Shown here in pieces: positions 9,184 to 17,274 of a stretch of DNA of 64,000 nt. How positions within the stretch are numbered: position 1 is the first letter of the stretch; each line of letters begins with the position of its first letter. The stretch comes from Prevotella sp. (GTDB lineage: Bacteria; Bacteroidota; Bacteroidia; Bacteroidales; Bacteroidaceae): the NCBI GenBank assembly GCA_017478025.1, contig JAFVGZ010000027.1, forward strand, positions 186,001 through 250,000. The letters run 5' to 3'. The notes below the pieces were generated by a model, which did not search any database, was not told where the DNA came from, and saw only the letters and a program-made list of their open reading frames with translations. A program made the position numbers and the translations under genes.

Positions 9184-9214
9184 CAAAGTTAGCAAAAAAA
9201 CGTCATACAGCAAA
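9184..9214 (-). promoter_or_regulatory. Bacteroidota promoter for pckA
   Basis: On the minus strand TTTG (9211-9214), a 19-bp spacer and TAACTTTG (9184-9191) match the consensus closely. The start codon is about 105 bp downstream, leaving an untranslated leader with no obvious structure. Confidence 0.8.
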
Positions 9215-9239
9215 GTTTTTATACCTTATTTAATCAAAA

Positions 9240-9428
9240 ACACATCATTTAAGATATAAAAAGAAGCATTTTGACAACCGGGATTGTCAAAATTACGAAT
9301 TAATGAATTAACAAATTCTTGCTCCACGATGTTACGCAAGCGTCACAAAGTGCCGAGCGAACAAATTGTCGTTACATCGACATGACGACATATCGATATA
9401 ACGACAACCTCTATATCCCTTCACCTTG
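9240..9428. other. Gap with minisatellite fragments
   Basis: AT-rich DNA between pckA and the phosphatase stop. It contains a GAATTAATGAATTAACAAATT repeat at about 9295-9318, a fragment (GCGTCACAAAGTGCCGAGCG, 9340-9359) of the interlocked-palindrome family, and an ACGACA/ATATCGATAT tandem at 9364-9408. No gene is visible. Confidence 0.6.
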
Positions 9429-11051
9429 TTATTCCACAAAGCTCTCCAGTTTCTTCAGGCAATAGTCCTTCACGTCCTGCCATTTGTAGTAGCAGCCCTC
9501 CACAGGTGTCAGCTGCGGCATGACGGTCTCTTCCTCATTAAGGAGGATCTTCACGAGGATGGGCTTATCAGGCTCTCCAGTCTTCCCGGATTTTCTGGAT
9601 ACTCCGGTCTTTCCGGATACTCCGGACTTTCCGGTCTTTCCAGATACTCCGGACATTCCGGTCTCCTCCCCCTTGGGGGAGGCTGGGAGGGGGCTTGAGG
9701 CTGGGAGGGGGCTCCTTTTATAAAACACCATCTGTATATTGCTTCCCATTGGGAATATCCTGTTGTCGTGCCATCCGTTGGCGGCGAGGTCTTCAAGGTC
9801 GGCGTACTGCTCTCCGTAGCCGTTGAGATTCAGGAAGCAGACAGTAGGCATCACCACCACCTCATGTCCGAACCGCAGCGAAGCCGCCAATGGCCTCTTC
9901 ACACTCTCTCCAAGCAAACCCTCATCTCTCATCTCTCTTCCCTCAGCCACCGTGCCCGCCAGTTCTTTGCCAAGCAAAGCGTCACCGCTCGGCACTTGTG
10001 ACGCTTTGCTCTGCAAAGAAGTGCCGAGCGCTCCGGCGGGGTCAGCAGCCAACAGCGCCAGACACGAGTCCGCCGTATTGATGATATTCTTTATCAGGTT
10101 TCTCTGGAAGAACACCTGTCTGCCTCCTGTCAGTGGCGATGGGCCATGCGTCACATACCAGCCGGCGTTCTTTATCAGCCAGATGTTATACAGCTCCTCA
10201 TCGGTGAAGTATTCCGTCATCGGCATACGGTGGCGCAGCTCCGTGCTCTGCATGTCCGCCACCACCTTCCATATATCCACGGCAGCAAACTTCCATGGGT
10301 CTCTCACCGCCTCGCGCCAGTAGCTCTCTTCCCTGAAGAGCGAGTTCATCAGGCGCTGCGGGTCATAGTGGCGCTTCTCAAAGGCTGTCTGCAGGCTGTC
10401 TGCCGCCGAACCCTTTGGTCGGCGCTCCTTACGCAGCTGCTCGTCGTTGTAGTTCAGGTAGTATTTATCAGCCTCCGAAGCGTCCATCGCTATCTCCAAC
10501 TGAGGGTTCAGCCCCTTCAGCGTCATCGTCTCATTGGCCATCGACAGTATGCAGCGTATCACGGGCGTGCTGCGGGCGTCTATCTTCTTGTTGCCGCTGA
10601 AGATCTCAGGGAAGTTCCTATACATCCTCTCCGCTATCTGCTGGTGCTGCTGTGCCCCGCGCAGTGTCAGCTCGTCGGTGTGACCGCGTGCGTCACGGCG
10701 TATGGTGTCTAACTGTCCTAACAGTCGGCAGCCCAACGGTGTCAGTATACCCTTCTCGTCTGCCTCCTTCAGCACCTCATAGGGATGCTCATAGACGTTC
10801 TTGCCTATCAGATAGCGCGACCCATGCCTACCGTAATGACTCATATAGCACGCCTCATACCCTGCCGGAGCAGGCGTCAGCACACCGCTCGGAGACTGGT
10901 AGGCCGTATAGTTATCGCCATACAACTCACGGTTTACCTTCATCTCACCCTCCAGCGCGCGCACATCAAACACCCCAGGACCACAAACACTCTGAGCCGC
11001 CGCCGACATACCGCACAGCAGCAACAACGAAACAAACATCTTTCTGTACAT
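9429..11051 (-). CDS. Histidine-type acid phosphatase (phytase/MINPP-like) with repeat insertions
   Basis: Exported histidine phosphatase of branch 2, a family that removes phosphate from inositol phosphates and other esters. The signal peptide is MYRKMFVSLLLLCGMSAAAQ. The catalytic RHG motif is in SHYGRHGSRY (about residues 72-81), and the proton-donor region is LRFGHEVVVMPTVCFLNLNG, where the usual HD/HAE is HEV. Two in-frame insertions interrupt the distal half: about 337-370 (SLQSKASQVPSGDALLGKE, from the interlocked-palindrome element) and about 443-495 (SPLPASPKGEETGMSGVSGK..., from the SG element). Both fall in surface-loop positions, before and after the HE motif. Unbroken by stops at 540 aa, it is longer than related enzymes. 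Promoter at 11138-11168. The substrate is not determined by sequence. Confidence 0.85.
   Translation of the reverse strand: MYRKMFVSLLLLCGMSAAAQSVCGPGVFDVRALEGEMKVNRELYGDNYTAYQSPSGVLTPAPAGYEACYMSHYGRHGSRYLIGKNVYEHPYEVLKEADEKGILTPLGCRLLGQLDTIRRDARGHTDELTLRGAQQHQQIAERMYRNFPEIFSGNKKIDARSTPVIRCILSMANETMTLKGLNPQLEIAMDASEADKYYLNYNDEQLRKERRPKGSAADSLQTAFEKRHYDPQRLMNSLFREESYWREAVRDPWKFAAVDIWKVVADMQSTELRHRMPMTEYFTDEELYNIWLIKNAGWYVTHGPSPLTGGRQVFFQRNLIKNIINTADSCLALLAADPAGALGTSLQSKASQVPSGDALLGKELAGTVAEGREMRDEGLLGESVKRPLAASLRFGHEVVVMPTVCFLNLNGYGEQYADLEDLAANGWHDNRIFPMGSNIQMVFYKRSPLPASSPLPASPKGEETGMSGVSGKTGKSGVSGKTGVSRKSGKTGEPDKPILVKILLNEEETVMPQLTPVEGCYYKWQDVKDYCLKKLESFVE
9566..9722. repeat. Composite SG element, copy D, inside the phosphatase gene
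   Basis: Ten or more 9-bp units (CTCCGGTCTTTCCGGATA type), then TCCGGTCTCC, the hairpin TCCCCCTTGGGGGAGG and a doubled GAGGCTGGGAGGGGGCT tail. It is inverted relative to the gene and is read as SPLPASPKGEETG followed by SG/TG repeats. Confidence 0.9.
9973..10030. repeat. Interlocked-palindrome element, copy 1
   Basis: Two inverted repeats are interleaved. AGCAAAGCGTCAC (9973-9985) pairs with GTGACGCTTTGCT (9998-10010), and CGCTCGGCACTT (9986-9997) pairs with AAGTGCCGAGCG (10019-10030). This is the topology of an H-type pseudoknot with 13- and 12-bp stems. It lies in frame inside the phosphatase gene. A second full copy is at 23845-23901 and partial ones at 9340 and 41041. Confidence 0.85.
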
Positions 11052-11137
11052 ATTTACTATGCTCTTATTTTATTTTTGAATGATTAATCCCACAAATTGC
11101 ACTAATTACTCCCTGCACATCATAACCAGTGCGAATG

Positions 11138-11168
11138 CAAAGGTAAGGATAATTATTGAAATAACAAA
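11138..11168 (-). promoter_or_regulatory. Bacteroidota promoter for the phosphatase gene
   Basis: On the minus strand TTTG (11165-11168), a 19-bp spacer and TACCTTTG (11138-11145), about 87 bp upstream of the start codon. Confidence 0.75.
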
Positions 11169-11256
11169 AAAAATGTACTTTTCCCTTTCATTAGCGTCCA
11201 GTAATCCCTCTCTCCTCCCAGGGGGAGAGATGCCCTGAGGGCAGAGTGGGGGCTAT

Positions 11257-11640
11257 TGTGCATAACTCTGTGGAAAACTGCTGTAATAATTTAATCAAAA
11301 ACCCGTTGTTATCCCCAATGGAATGGCCTGTTGTTTCGGTTCGTGGATAACGGAGGGGGTTATTATCCTGTTCAAAACACATTTTCCACCGATGAAATGG
11401 GGGAAAATTGAGGTGTTCTAATAGTAGGTCTTTTACTCGGTAATAGCAGGTCTATTACTCCCTGATAGTAGGTCTTTTACATGGTAATAGTAGGTCTTTT
11501 ACTGCAGGTATCGAGAGGGGTGATTTTTATCCTTTCCAGGGAAGGTTTTCCACTTTTCAACAGTATTTCTTCTTATTCTTATTTTTTTTAAATTTAGAAA
11601 AGAGAAAATAAAAAGAATAAAGGTGTGTGGAAAAGATGAG
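11257..11640. other. Candidate replication origin (DnaA-box-like cluster, AT tract, iteron-like repeats)
   Basis: DnaA-box-like 9-mers (consensus TTATNCACA) occur at 11257-11265 (TGTGCATAA, exact on the minus strand), 11269-11277 (TGTGGAAAA), 11309-11317 (TTATCCCCA), 11342-11350 (CGTGGATAA), 11382-11390 (TTTTCCACC), 11546-11554 (TTTTCCACT) and 11626-11634 (TGTGGAAAA). An AT-rich tract follows at about 11560-11620. The region contains four 22-bp direct repeats and lies between divergent genes; most genes for about 7 kb left and 10 kb right run away from it. No dnaA or rep gene is nearby, which is normal for Bacteroidota origins. This is inference from motifs only. Confidence 0.45.
11419..11506. 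repeat. Four 22-bp direct repeats with TAGGTCTTTTAC core
   Basis: Exact 22-bp period without spacers: units at 11419, 11441, 11463 and 11485. The core GTAGGTCTTTTAC is conserved and the last four bases vary. The same unit recurs as two direct copies plus one inverted at 39694-39755. Confidence 0.85.
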
Positions 11641-11805
11641 GGGTGGAGGAAGATGGAAGATGGATGATGGATGAGGGTTGGCTCTGCTGGTTGCAAAGTT
11701 ACTGTTTTCTTACGAGACGGACAAGCGAACAGTGTCGGTTTGTGAGGTTTTTTGGGCATTTTGGCATTGGTGAGTAGGTCAAAATAACATATTTTTGCAT
11801 TTTTT

Positions 11806-11837
11806 CTTGCATAATTCAAAAGTTAGTTGTAATTTTG
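11806..11837 (+). promoter_or_regulatory. Promoter of the toxin-antitoxin operon
   Basis: CTTG (11806-11809), a 20-bp spacer and TAATTTTG (11830-11837). The surrounding 50 bp (TTTTTCTTGCATA, then TCAAAA and GTA) closely resembles the tRNA-Ala promoter at 28990-29037. Confidence 0.7.
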
Positions 11838-11942
11838 TCCCGAAATGCCTAATTTATATAATAGGTACGTGGAGAAAAGCAATGATACTACGAGAAAAAG
11901 AACAAACAAAATCATATTATTAACCAACAAAACAAAAAGCTT

Positions 11943-12164
11943 ATGAAGGAAAGGGAAGTTACAGCGATGGAGCGTTTCAAGACTGCTTTGCATCATAAGC
12001 AGGGTGTGCGGGAGTATGCTGTTCCTTATACGATAGAGGAGTTGCACAGTCGCATTGCCCAGGCGGAGCGGGAGGCAGCTGCTGGCTTAGGACAGGAGAG
12101 CGAGGCTATGTTCCGTGAGTTGGATGAGATATTCTTGCGTGAAGAAGTGGAGGTCAATGCTTGA
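11943..12164 (+). CDS. Antitoxin of a RelE/ParE-type module (probable)
   Basis: A small 73-aa acidic, helical protein (TIEELHSRIAQAEREAAAGL...MFRELDEIFLREEVEV). It ends 3 bp before a RelE/ParE-like toxin gene, the usual order for type II modules, and I assign it from that position; the sequence itself is not one I recognise. The N-terminal half would be expected to bind DNA and the C-terminal helix to wrap the toxin. Translation may start at 11943, or at the internal ATG at 11967 (MERFKTALHHKQ). The leader is A-rich (AACAAAACAAAAAGCTT) with no Shine-Dalgarno sequence, and the same leader precedes the gene at 12552. Confidence 0.7.
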   Translation: MKEREVTAMERFKTALHHKQGVREYAVPYTIEELHSRIAQAEREAAAGLGQESEAMFRELDEIFLREEVEVNA

Positions 12165-12167
12165 GTT

Positions 12168-12518
12168 ATGAAAGTAATATGGATGCCTATAGCAAAGGCT
12201 GAATTGCTTTCCACTGCAAGGTACATACGAAAAGAGTTTGGAATAAGTGCCCGTATAGCATTCATGGAAAGAGTGCATCAGGCAAATACAATGTTAGGTT
12301 TTAATCCTTATATAGGAAAAAAGGAACCTTTACTGGAACAGCTGAACGAAGAATATCGCAGCTATGTATTGAATAAAATAAACAAAATAGTTTACATGGT
12401 ATTTGATGACCACATAAAGGTATATGACTTCTGGGATGTAAGGCGCGAGCCAAATTACCTGGTGAAAAATAACCCCAAAAACAAATACAAACAACAAAAT
12501 AAACTATTAACATTTTAA
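12168..12518 (+). CDS. RelE/ParE-family toxin
   Basis: A 116-aa protein with the RelE/ParE fold pattern: an N-terminal strand (MKVIWMPIAKAELLSTARYI), a helix with FGISARIAFMERV, then GFNPYIGKKEPLL and EYRSYVLNKINKIVYMVFDDHIKVYDFWDVRREP, where the conserved Arg and the final DFWDVRR strand are typical of the family. ParE members poison gyrase and RelE members cleave mRNA; the sequence does not decide which. It is translated with the antitoxin (3-bp gap). The last 20 residues (NNPKNKYKQQNKLLTF) are an AT-rich extension beyond the usual family end. The next gene starts 33 bp downstream on the same strand. Confidence 0.85.
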   Translation: MKVIWMPIAKAELLSTARYIRKEFGISARIAFMERVHQANTMLGFNPYIGKKEPLLEQLNEEYRSYVLNKINKIVYMVFDDHIKVYDFWDVRREPNYLVKNNPKNKYKQQNKLLTF

Positions 12519-12551
12519 TTAACTTAACTAACAAACAAAAAACAAAAGCTT

Positions 12552-15500
12552 ATGAAAAAGATTTTTTCTCTTTTGGGGCTGCTGATTTGTGTGATGAGTG
12601 CATGGGGTACACTGACTCCTGTTTCTATATCATACAGTTCTACCAGCACCACTGACGGTTGGAGTACTGGTACAGGAGGAAGATTTGTACCTGCCATTCT
12701 TAACAACGATGCAGACGGTTACTTCCTTTCTGTTGATCAGGGCAGTCGTAACAATAATGGTGCTACTGTAACAGGTAATGTTATCAGTGGCAAGGCTGAG
12801 GCTGGTGACGATTTCACTGTAACATTTGATTTGAGAATCAGTAGTTCAAGTAATCAGACAAGCACTGAGTTCAAAATTTTAGATGCAACAAATGGTGCTA
12901 ATATATTCTCTCTGAAAGAGACGGGCACATGGGCTACAACATGGATTATCAACGGAGATGGTACCAAGACAGTAACTCTGCCAAACTCTAACAAGGCAGG
13001 TGGTAGCAACACCATTACCGATGTACCTTGGTATTCTGTGAAGGTTTGTCGTAAGGGTACATCTACCTACCTCACTATCTCTGATAAGGCCAGTGGTGAT
13101 GCAATTCTGACTAAGGAAGCTATTGCTACACAAAGCGAAAACGGTGGTTTGGGTAACATCCAGTTTGTTTCTTCACGTTACCTTGCTAACTTTGCTATCA
13201 ACAACATCGTTGTTCGTGCTATTCAGGATGGTGACGCTCCTGCAGGCCCTCCTTATTCCATCAACTATAAGTTGGGCAGCACAATTGTTAAGACAGAAAG
13301 CGGTGAGGCTCCTGTTGGTGATAAGGTAAATGCAAAGTCTCCTTTCACTGTTGATAATCAGAAGTACTACATCGTTGACGGTGCTCAGACAGAGTTCACC
13401 ATCGCAAATAGCGGCAATAACTTCGATGTTGCTGTTCGTAAGGCAGATAATTTCAGTTATACTGTCAATGCCGTTGCCGGTTCTATGAGCACGGTTATTG
13501 CTCAAGGTACTGTTGTTGAGGGTGAGTCTGCTTCTGTAGCATATCCTCAGTACGTTAATGTTAATGGTACGCTCTATAAGTCAACTAAGCAGGGCAGCAA
13601 CCCTTGGTGGGGTGTGAATGTTACTCCTACATCTGACAACTTTGTATATAACATCAACTATACTCAGGCAGCTACCGGCATCGTATTCTGCTCTGAGGCG
13701 GAGAAGTTTGCAGGTGCTACAGTAGTGACTACTGGTAATGCTGATATCCGTTGCTCTGACAAGGCCGGCGGTTTCTTTGCTGATGCTAACGGCGGTGTTG
13801 TGACAACTCTGCAGCCTGGTGTATATAAGCTCTTCACATCTGTATGGGGCAACGCAGGTACAACTATCACTTTCAAGGCTGGTGAGAAGACTATCCTCGA
13901 GGCTGAGACAAAGGGTTACATTCAGGACTACAACACTGACGAGTTCATAATCTCTGAGCCTACAGACATCATCATGGTAGGTGGTACAAGTGGTAATGCT
14001 CCAAAGATTGCTGACTTCGTATATATCCAGAAGACTGCCGACTACGTAGCAACTGAAAATCTCACCATCAATGATGCTGAGATTACTATCGGTCAGAACA
14101 CTCAGATGACAGCTACTCTGAATCCAAACAATGCTTCAAATAAGACTCTGACATGGACAATTAAGGAAAGTAATTCAATCGATAAGGGTGAGGCTGAGAT
14201 TGACGCTGCTACTGGTGAGATTACACCTCTCAAGGCTGGTCTTATCGCTGTTGAGGTTACTAACGGCGAGAAGACTGACACTAAGGAGTTCACCATCGCT
14301 CCTGCTGAGTTTGACGTTACTATTACCGGCGCTCCTCAGGAGGCACAGGTATTCGTTGGTGATGATGCATCTGTTGAGAATAAGCTGTATGTTTCTACCA
14401 AGGCTGGTTATGACGACATGCAGAACACTTCTCGACTGCAGCCTGTAGGCAGCGTGACAGCTACTGAAATTCCTACCTATATCTACACTATCACTGTTGA
14501 CAAGAAGAAGAAGACCATCGACGTGATTTATGAGGAGGATATCGAGGTTACAGCAATGAACTTTGAGGTGGTTGACCAGCGTATCGCTCAGGGTAACTCT
14601 CGCATTCCGCAGATTATTTACTCTCCTGCTGACGCATCGTTCAAGACTGCTAAGTGGACTTCTTCTAACCCAGAGGTAGCTACTGTTGATGAGAACACTG
14701 GTCTTGTGACAGCTATCTCAGAGGGTGAGACAACTATCACCGCTGAGTGGAGTGAGAACGAGTCTCACGGCACCAACATCAGCGCTCAGATGACTCTGAC
14801 CGTTGATAAGGGTCTGGTGATTGACCGCATCGTATATGATGAGATGAACGACGCTACTGCTGAGGTGATGGGTTACTATCACCCACTGGACGGCGATACA
14901 CTGTTCCTGCCTGCTGCCATCGAGAGCAACGGCCGCATGATCCCTGTTTCATTCATCAAGCAGGAGGCTTTCATCGGCAGCAACCTGAAGAGCATCGTTA
15001 TCCCTGGCAGCGTGAAGACTATCGATCACCGCGCTCTGATGTACAGCAACACTCACAATGCATACGAGGAGCTGCCTGAGGACGGTCTGGAGTCTGCATT
15101 CCTCATGGAGGGTGTTGAGGTAATGCGCGACCGCATCTTCCACGGCAATAAGTACATGAAGAAGGTATTCCTGCCTTCTACTCTGACTGACATAGGCTTC
15201 TACAGCTTCTTCGGCACAGCTATTGAGGACGTTTACTTCGGCGGTACTGAGGAGCAGTGGAACGCTCTGAAGAACCTGGAGAACGCTAAGCTGCCTGAGA
15301 CAGCTAAGATTCACTTCAACAGCAACTTCACAGCAGCCTTCATCAACAGCATCGAGGTAGAGGAAGACTACGTAGAGATAGCAGTTGGTGAGGAGTATGA
15401 AATTGAGGCAAGCATCATCCCAGAGGAGATTGCTCCTGTTGTAGCTCTGACCTACACTTCTTCTAACGAGGAGGTAGCAACTGTTGACGAGGAGGGTGTT

Positions 15501-16421
15501 GTCACCGGTATCGCTGACGGCTATGTTACTATCACCGTTTCTGCCGGCGAAGGCGTAGAGGCTAAGGTACGCGTTAAGGTAGGTGACGCTCAGCAGGAAA
15601 GAGAGAACGTACTGACCATGGACTTTGAGGACGGTGAAGTAGCTGACTACTGGGCACTGGCAATCGCTGAGAGCCAGCTCGTAGAGCCAACAGCTGAGGG
15701 CAGCACCGGACGTGCAGCAGCTGTCGTTTCAGGTAGCGACCGCGGTGACTATGTGAAGGTAAATGCAGACCTCGAGGGTGCTACGAAGTATGAGGTAGCA
15801 ATGGATCTGCTGCTCTACAAGTCTCCAAAGACCACACAGTTCAGCGTACTCAACGCAAGCTCATGGGACACATGGACAACCAACTGGGGTATGTTCTGGA
15901 AGGACACCAAGGCACAGTCTCACAACCCATTCCTCTTCAACCTGGATATTGCTGGCAATAGCAATACCGCAAACGTCAATATCGACATCGATGCTGAGGG
16001 CAACGGCGTTGCAGCACAGCAGACATGGGACTTCGAGAACGGCGTATGGTACACACTGACACTCGCTGTTGACGTTAATGCACACACTGTAGATTACGTT
16101 ATCGCACCAAAGTCTGACCTGACAGCAGTAGCCGTTTCTGGCACTTACACCGCTCCAGCAGACGAGATGATGCAGATTAAGGGTATCTACGAGCGTAACG
16201 GACGTTACAACTACAGCCCAGGCGCTATTGCTATCGACAACGTAATCGTTGACGTAACAGAGCGTGGCTTCGTAGAGGGTCAGGGTGGCAACCAGGCTAC
16301 CGGCATCAGCGAGGCTAAGGCAGAGAAGAGCGTGAAGAACGGTAAGTACGTAGAGAACGGACAGATTGTTATCTACATCGACGGCAAGAAGTTCAACGCT
16401 GCTGGCCAACAGGTGAAGTAA
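12552..16421 (+). CDS. Large exported Ig-like (Big_2) and BspA-type leucine-rich-repeat protein
   Basis: A 1289-aa surface or secreted protein. Signal peptide MKKIFSLLGLLICVMSAWG. An N-terminal jelly-roll-like domain (about 25-225) is followed by beta-rich segments to about 490, then Big_2 Ig-like domains at about 500-585 and 665-755 (the second with WTSSNPEVATVDENTGLVTA), a BspA/LRR_5 segment at about 760-926 (LKSIVIPGSVKTIDHRAL, FLPSTLTDIGFYSFFG), a third Big_2 domain at about 930-1013 (TYTSSNEEVATVDEEGVVTG), and a C-terminal LamG/carbohydrate-binding-like domain at about 1017-1240. The last 25 residues (GQIVIYIDGKKFNAAGQQVK) resemble the tails of two amylolytic-locus proteins and may be a sorting or anchoring signal. 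It probably binds glycans or host surfaces. A strong terminator follows. Confidence 0.8.
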   Translation: MKKIFSLLGLLICVMSAWGTLTPVSISYSSTSTTDGWSTGTGGRFVPAILNNDADGYFLSVDQGSRNNNGATVTGNVISGKAEAGDDFTVTFDLRISSSSNQTSTEFKILDATNGANIFSLKETGTWATTWIINGDGTKTVTLPNSNKAGGSNTITDVPWYSVKVCRKGTSTYLTISDKASGDAILTKEAIATQSENGGLGNIQFVSSRYLANFAINNIVVRAIQDGDAPAGPPYSINYKLGSTIVKTESGEAPVGDKVNAKSPFTVDNQKYYIVDGAQTEFTIANSGNNFDVAVRKADNFSYTVNAVAGSMSTVIAQGTVVEGESASVAYPQYVNVNGTLYKSTKQGSNPWWGVNVTPTSDNFVYNINYTQAATGIVFCSEAEKFAGATVVTTGNADIRCSDKAGGFFADANGGVVTTLQPGVYKLFTSVWGNAGTTITFKAGEKTILEAETKGYIQDYNTDEFIISEPTDIIMVGGTSGNAPKIADFVYIQKTADYVATENLTINDAEITIGQNTQMTATLNPNNASNKTLTWTIKESNSIDKGEAEIDAATGEITPLKAGLIAVEVTNGEKTDTKEFTIAPAEFDVTITGAPQEAQVFVGDDASVENKLYVSTKAGYDDMQNTSRLQPVGSVTATEIPTYIYTITVDKKKKTIDVIYEEDIEVTAMNFEVVDQRIAQGNSRIPQIIYSPADASFKTAKWTSSNPEVATVDENTGLVTAISEGETTITAEWSENESHGTNISAQMTLTVDKGLVIDRIVYDEMNDATAEVMGYYHPLDGDTLFLPAAIESNGRMIPVSFIKQEAFIGSNLKSIVIPGSVKTIDHRALMYSNTHNAYEELPEDGLESAFLMEGVEVMRDRIFHGNKYMKKVFLPSTLTDIGFYSFFGTAIEDVYFGGTEEQWNALKNLENAKLPETAKIHFNSNFTAAFINSIEVEEDYVEIAVGEEYEIEASIIPEEIAPVVALTYTSSNEEVATVDEEGVVTGIADGYVTITVSAGEGVEAKVRVKVGDAQQERENVLTMDFEDGEVADYWALAIAESQLVEPTAEGSTGRAAAVVSGSDRGDYVKVNADLEGATKYEVAMDLLLYKSPKTTQFSVLNASSWDTWTTNWGMFWKDTKAQSHNPFLFNLDIAGNSNTANVNIDIDAEGNGVAAQQTWDFENGVWYTLTLAVDVNAHTVDYVIAPKSDLTAVAVSGTYTAPADEMMQIKGIYERNGRYNYSPGAIAIDNVIVDVTERGFVEGQGGNQATGISEAKAEKSVKNGKYVENGQIVIYIDGKKFNAAGQQVK

Positions 16422-16450
16422 TAACTCTCTCTAAACAAGAACGATAAACG

Positions 16451-16491
16451 ATGGAGGGCATCCTAAAGGTGGATGTCCTCCATTATTTTTA
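16451..16491 (+). terminator. Rho-independent terminator
   Basis: A 13-bp stem (16451-16463 with 16471-16483, ATGGAGG.../...CCTCCAT, one G-T pair), a 7-nt loop, then TATTTTT. It lies 30 bp past the stop of the large exported protein gene. Confidence 0.9.
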
Positions 16492-16513
16492 ACAAAAAAA
16501 AATTGCGAAAAGA

Positions 16514-16545
16514 CTTGCAAATAGATGCAGAATATATTAACTTTG
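16514..16545 (+). promoter_or_regulatory. Promoter of the M15 peptidase gene
   Basis: CTTG (16514-16517), a 20-bp spacer and TAACTTTG (16538-16545), about 120 bp upstream of the start codon at 16668. Confidence 0.7.
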
Positions 16546-16667
16546 CACTCGGAAATCAGATGAAAAACACTGGTTATCCTATAAGGTGAAAAAAGAATCA
16601 ACCTTGACATGAAGAAACTTACTTAATATATATATAATAGTATAAACACATAACAATAATCTAATCC

Positions 16668-17180
16668 ATGACAAGTATTCAGATGGCAATGGAAGAACCG
16701 CGTCATCCTATGACGGTTATTGCCTTTAGCGACCCTTCCGACATTCAGTTATCGGAGCATTTCCGCCTCAGTGAGTTCACCCGCAGTGCAGTGGCAATAC
16801 GCCACGACATAGACAACACGCCCGACATAGAAGACATAGAGGCGTTGCAGTGTCTCTGCATCCACGTGCTGGAACCGCTGCGCAAGAAGTTCGGCGTGCT
16901 GAAGATCACGAGCGGATACCGCTCTCCGATGCTGAATGCGAAGGTAAGGGGCGCACAAAACTCCCAACACATGAAGGGCCAGGCGGCAGACCTCTTTGTA
17001 AGCAGCAACGAGGTGGCACGCAAGTACTATGACTTCATTCGCAAGAACCTGGAGTATGACCAGCTACTGCTCGAGATGAAAACCGTCCGCGGAGTGGGCT
17101 ACGTGCACTGCATCCACGTCAGCTACAACAACGAAGGCGAGAACCGCCGCCAGGCAATCTCAAACTACAGGGTGAAGTAA
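16668..17180 (+). CDS. M15-family (D-Ala-D-Ala carboxypeptidase-like) metallopeptidase
   Basis: A 170-aa protein with the Peptidase_M15_3 pattern: SEHFRLSEFTRSAVA near the N-terminus, LKITSGYRSPMLNAKVRGA, then the zinc motif SQHMKGQAADLF (His and Asp ligands, about residues 101-111) and the second His in VHCIHVSY near 145. Such enzymes cut peptidoglycan peptides, and in Bacteroidota they often stand beside HU-like genes, as here. There is no signal peptide, so export would need another route or lysis, as for phage-derived endolysins. Start alternatives are 16668 and 16683 (MAMEEP). Related domains occur in phage and in chromosomal islands; no other phage gene is visible. Confidence 0.8.
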   Translation: MTSIQMAMEEPRHPMTVIAFSDPSDIQLSEHFRLSEFTRSAVAIRHDIDNTPDIEDIEALQCLCIHVLEPLRKKFGVLKITSGYRSPMLNAKVRGAQNSQHMKGQAADLFVSSNEVARKYYDFIRKNLEYDQLLLEMKTVRGVGYVHCIHVSYNNEGENRRQAISNYRVK

Positions 17181-17274
17181 AGCCCCCTCCCTCAACTCCC
17201 CTCCAGTCCCCTCGTTTCCCGAGGGGCAGAAACCCCCAAGGGGGAGGGAAGTGAGCGGAAAGAAATTTGATGGC

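Noticed and set aside
11419-11506. CRISPR array
   Set aside because: The 22-bp units are directly adjacent with no spacers, and no cas genes are in the window.
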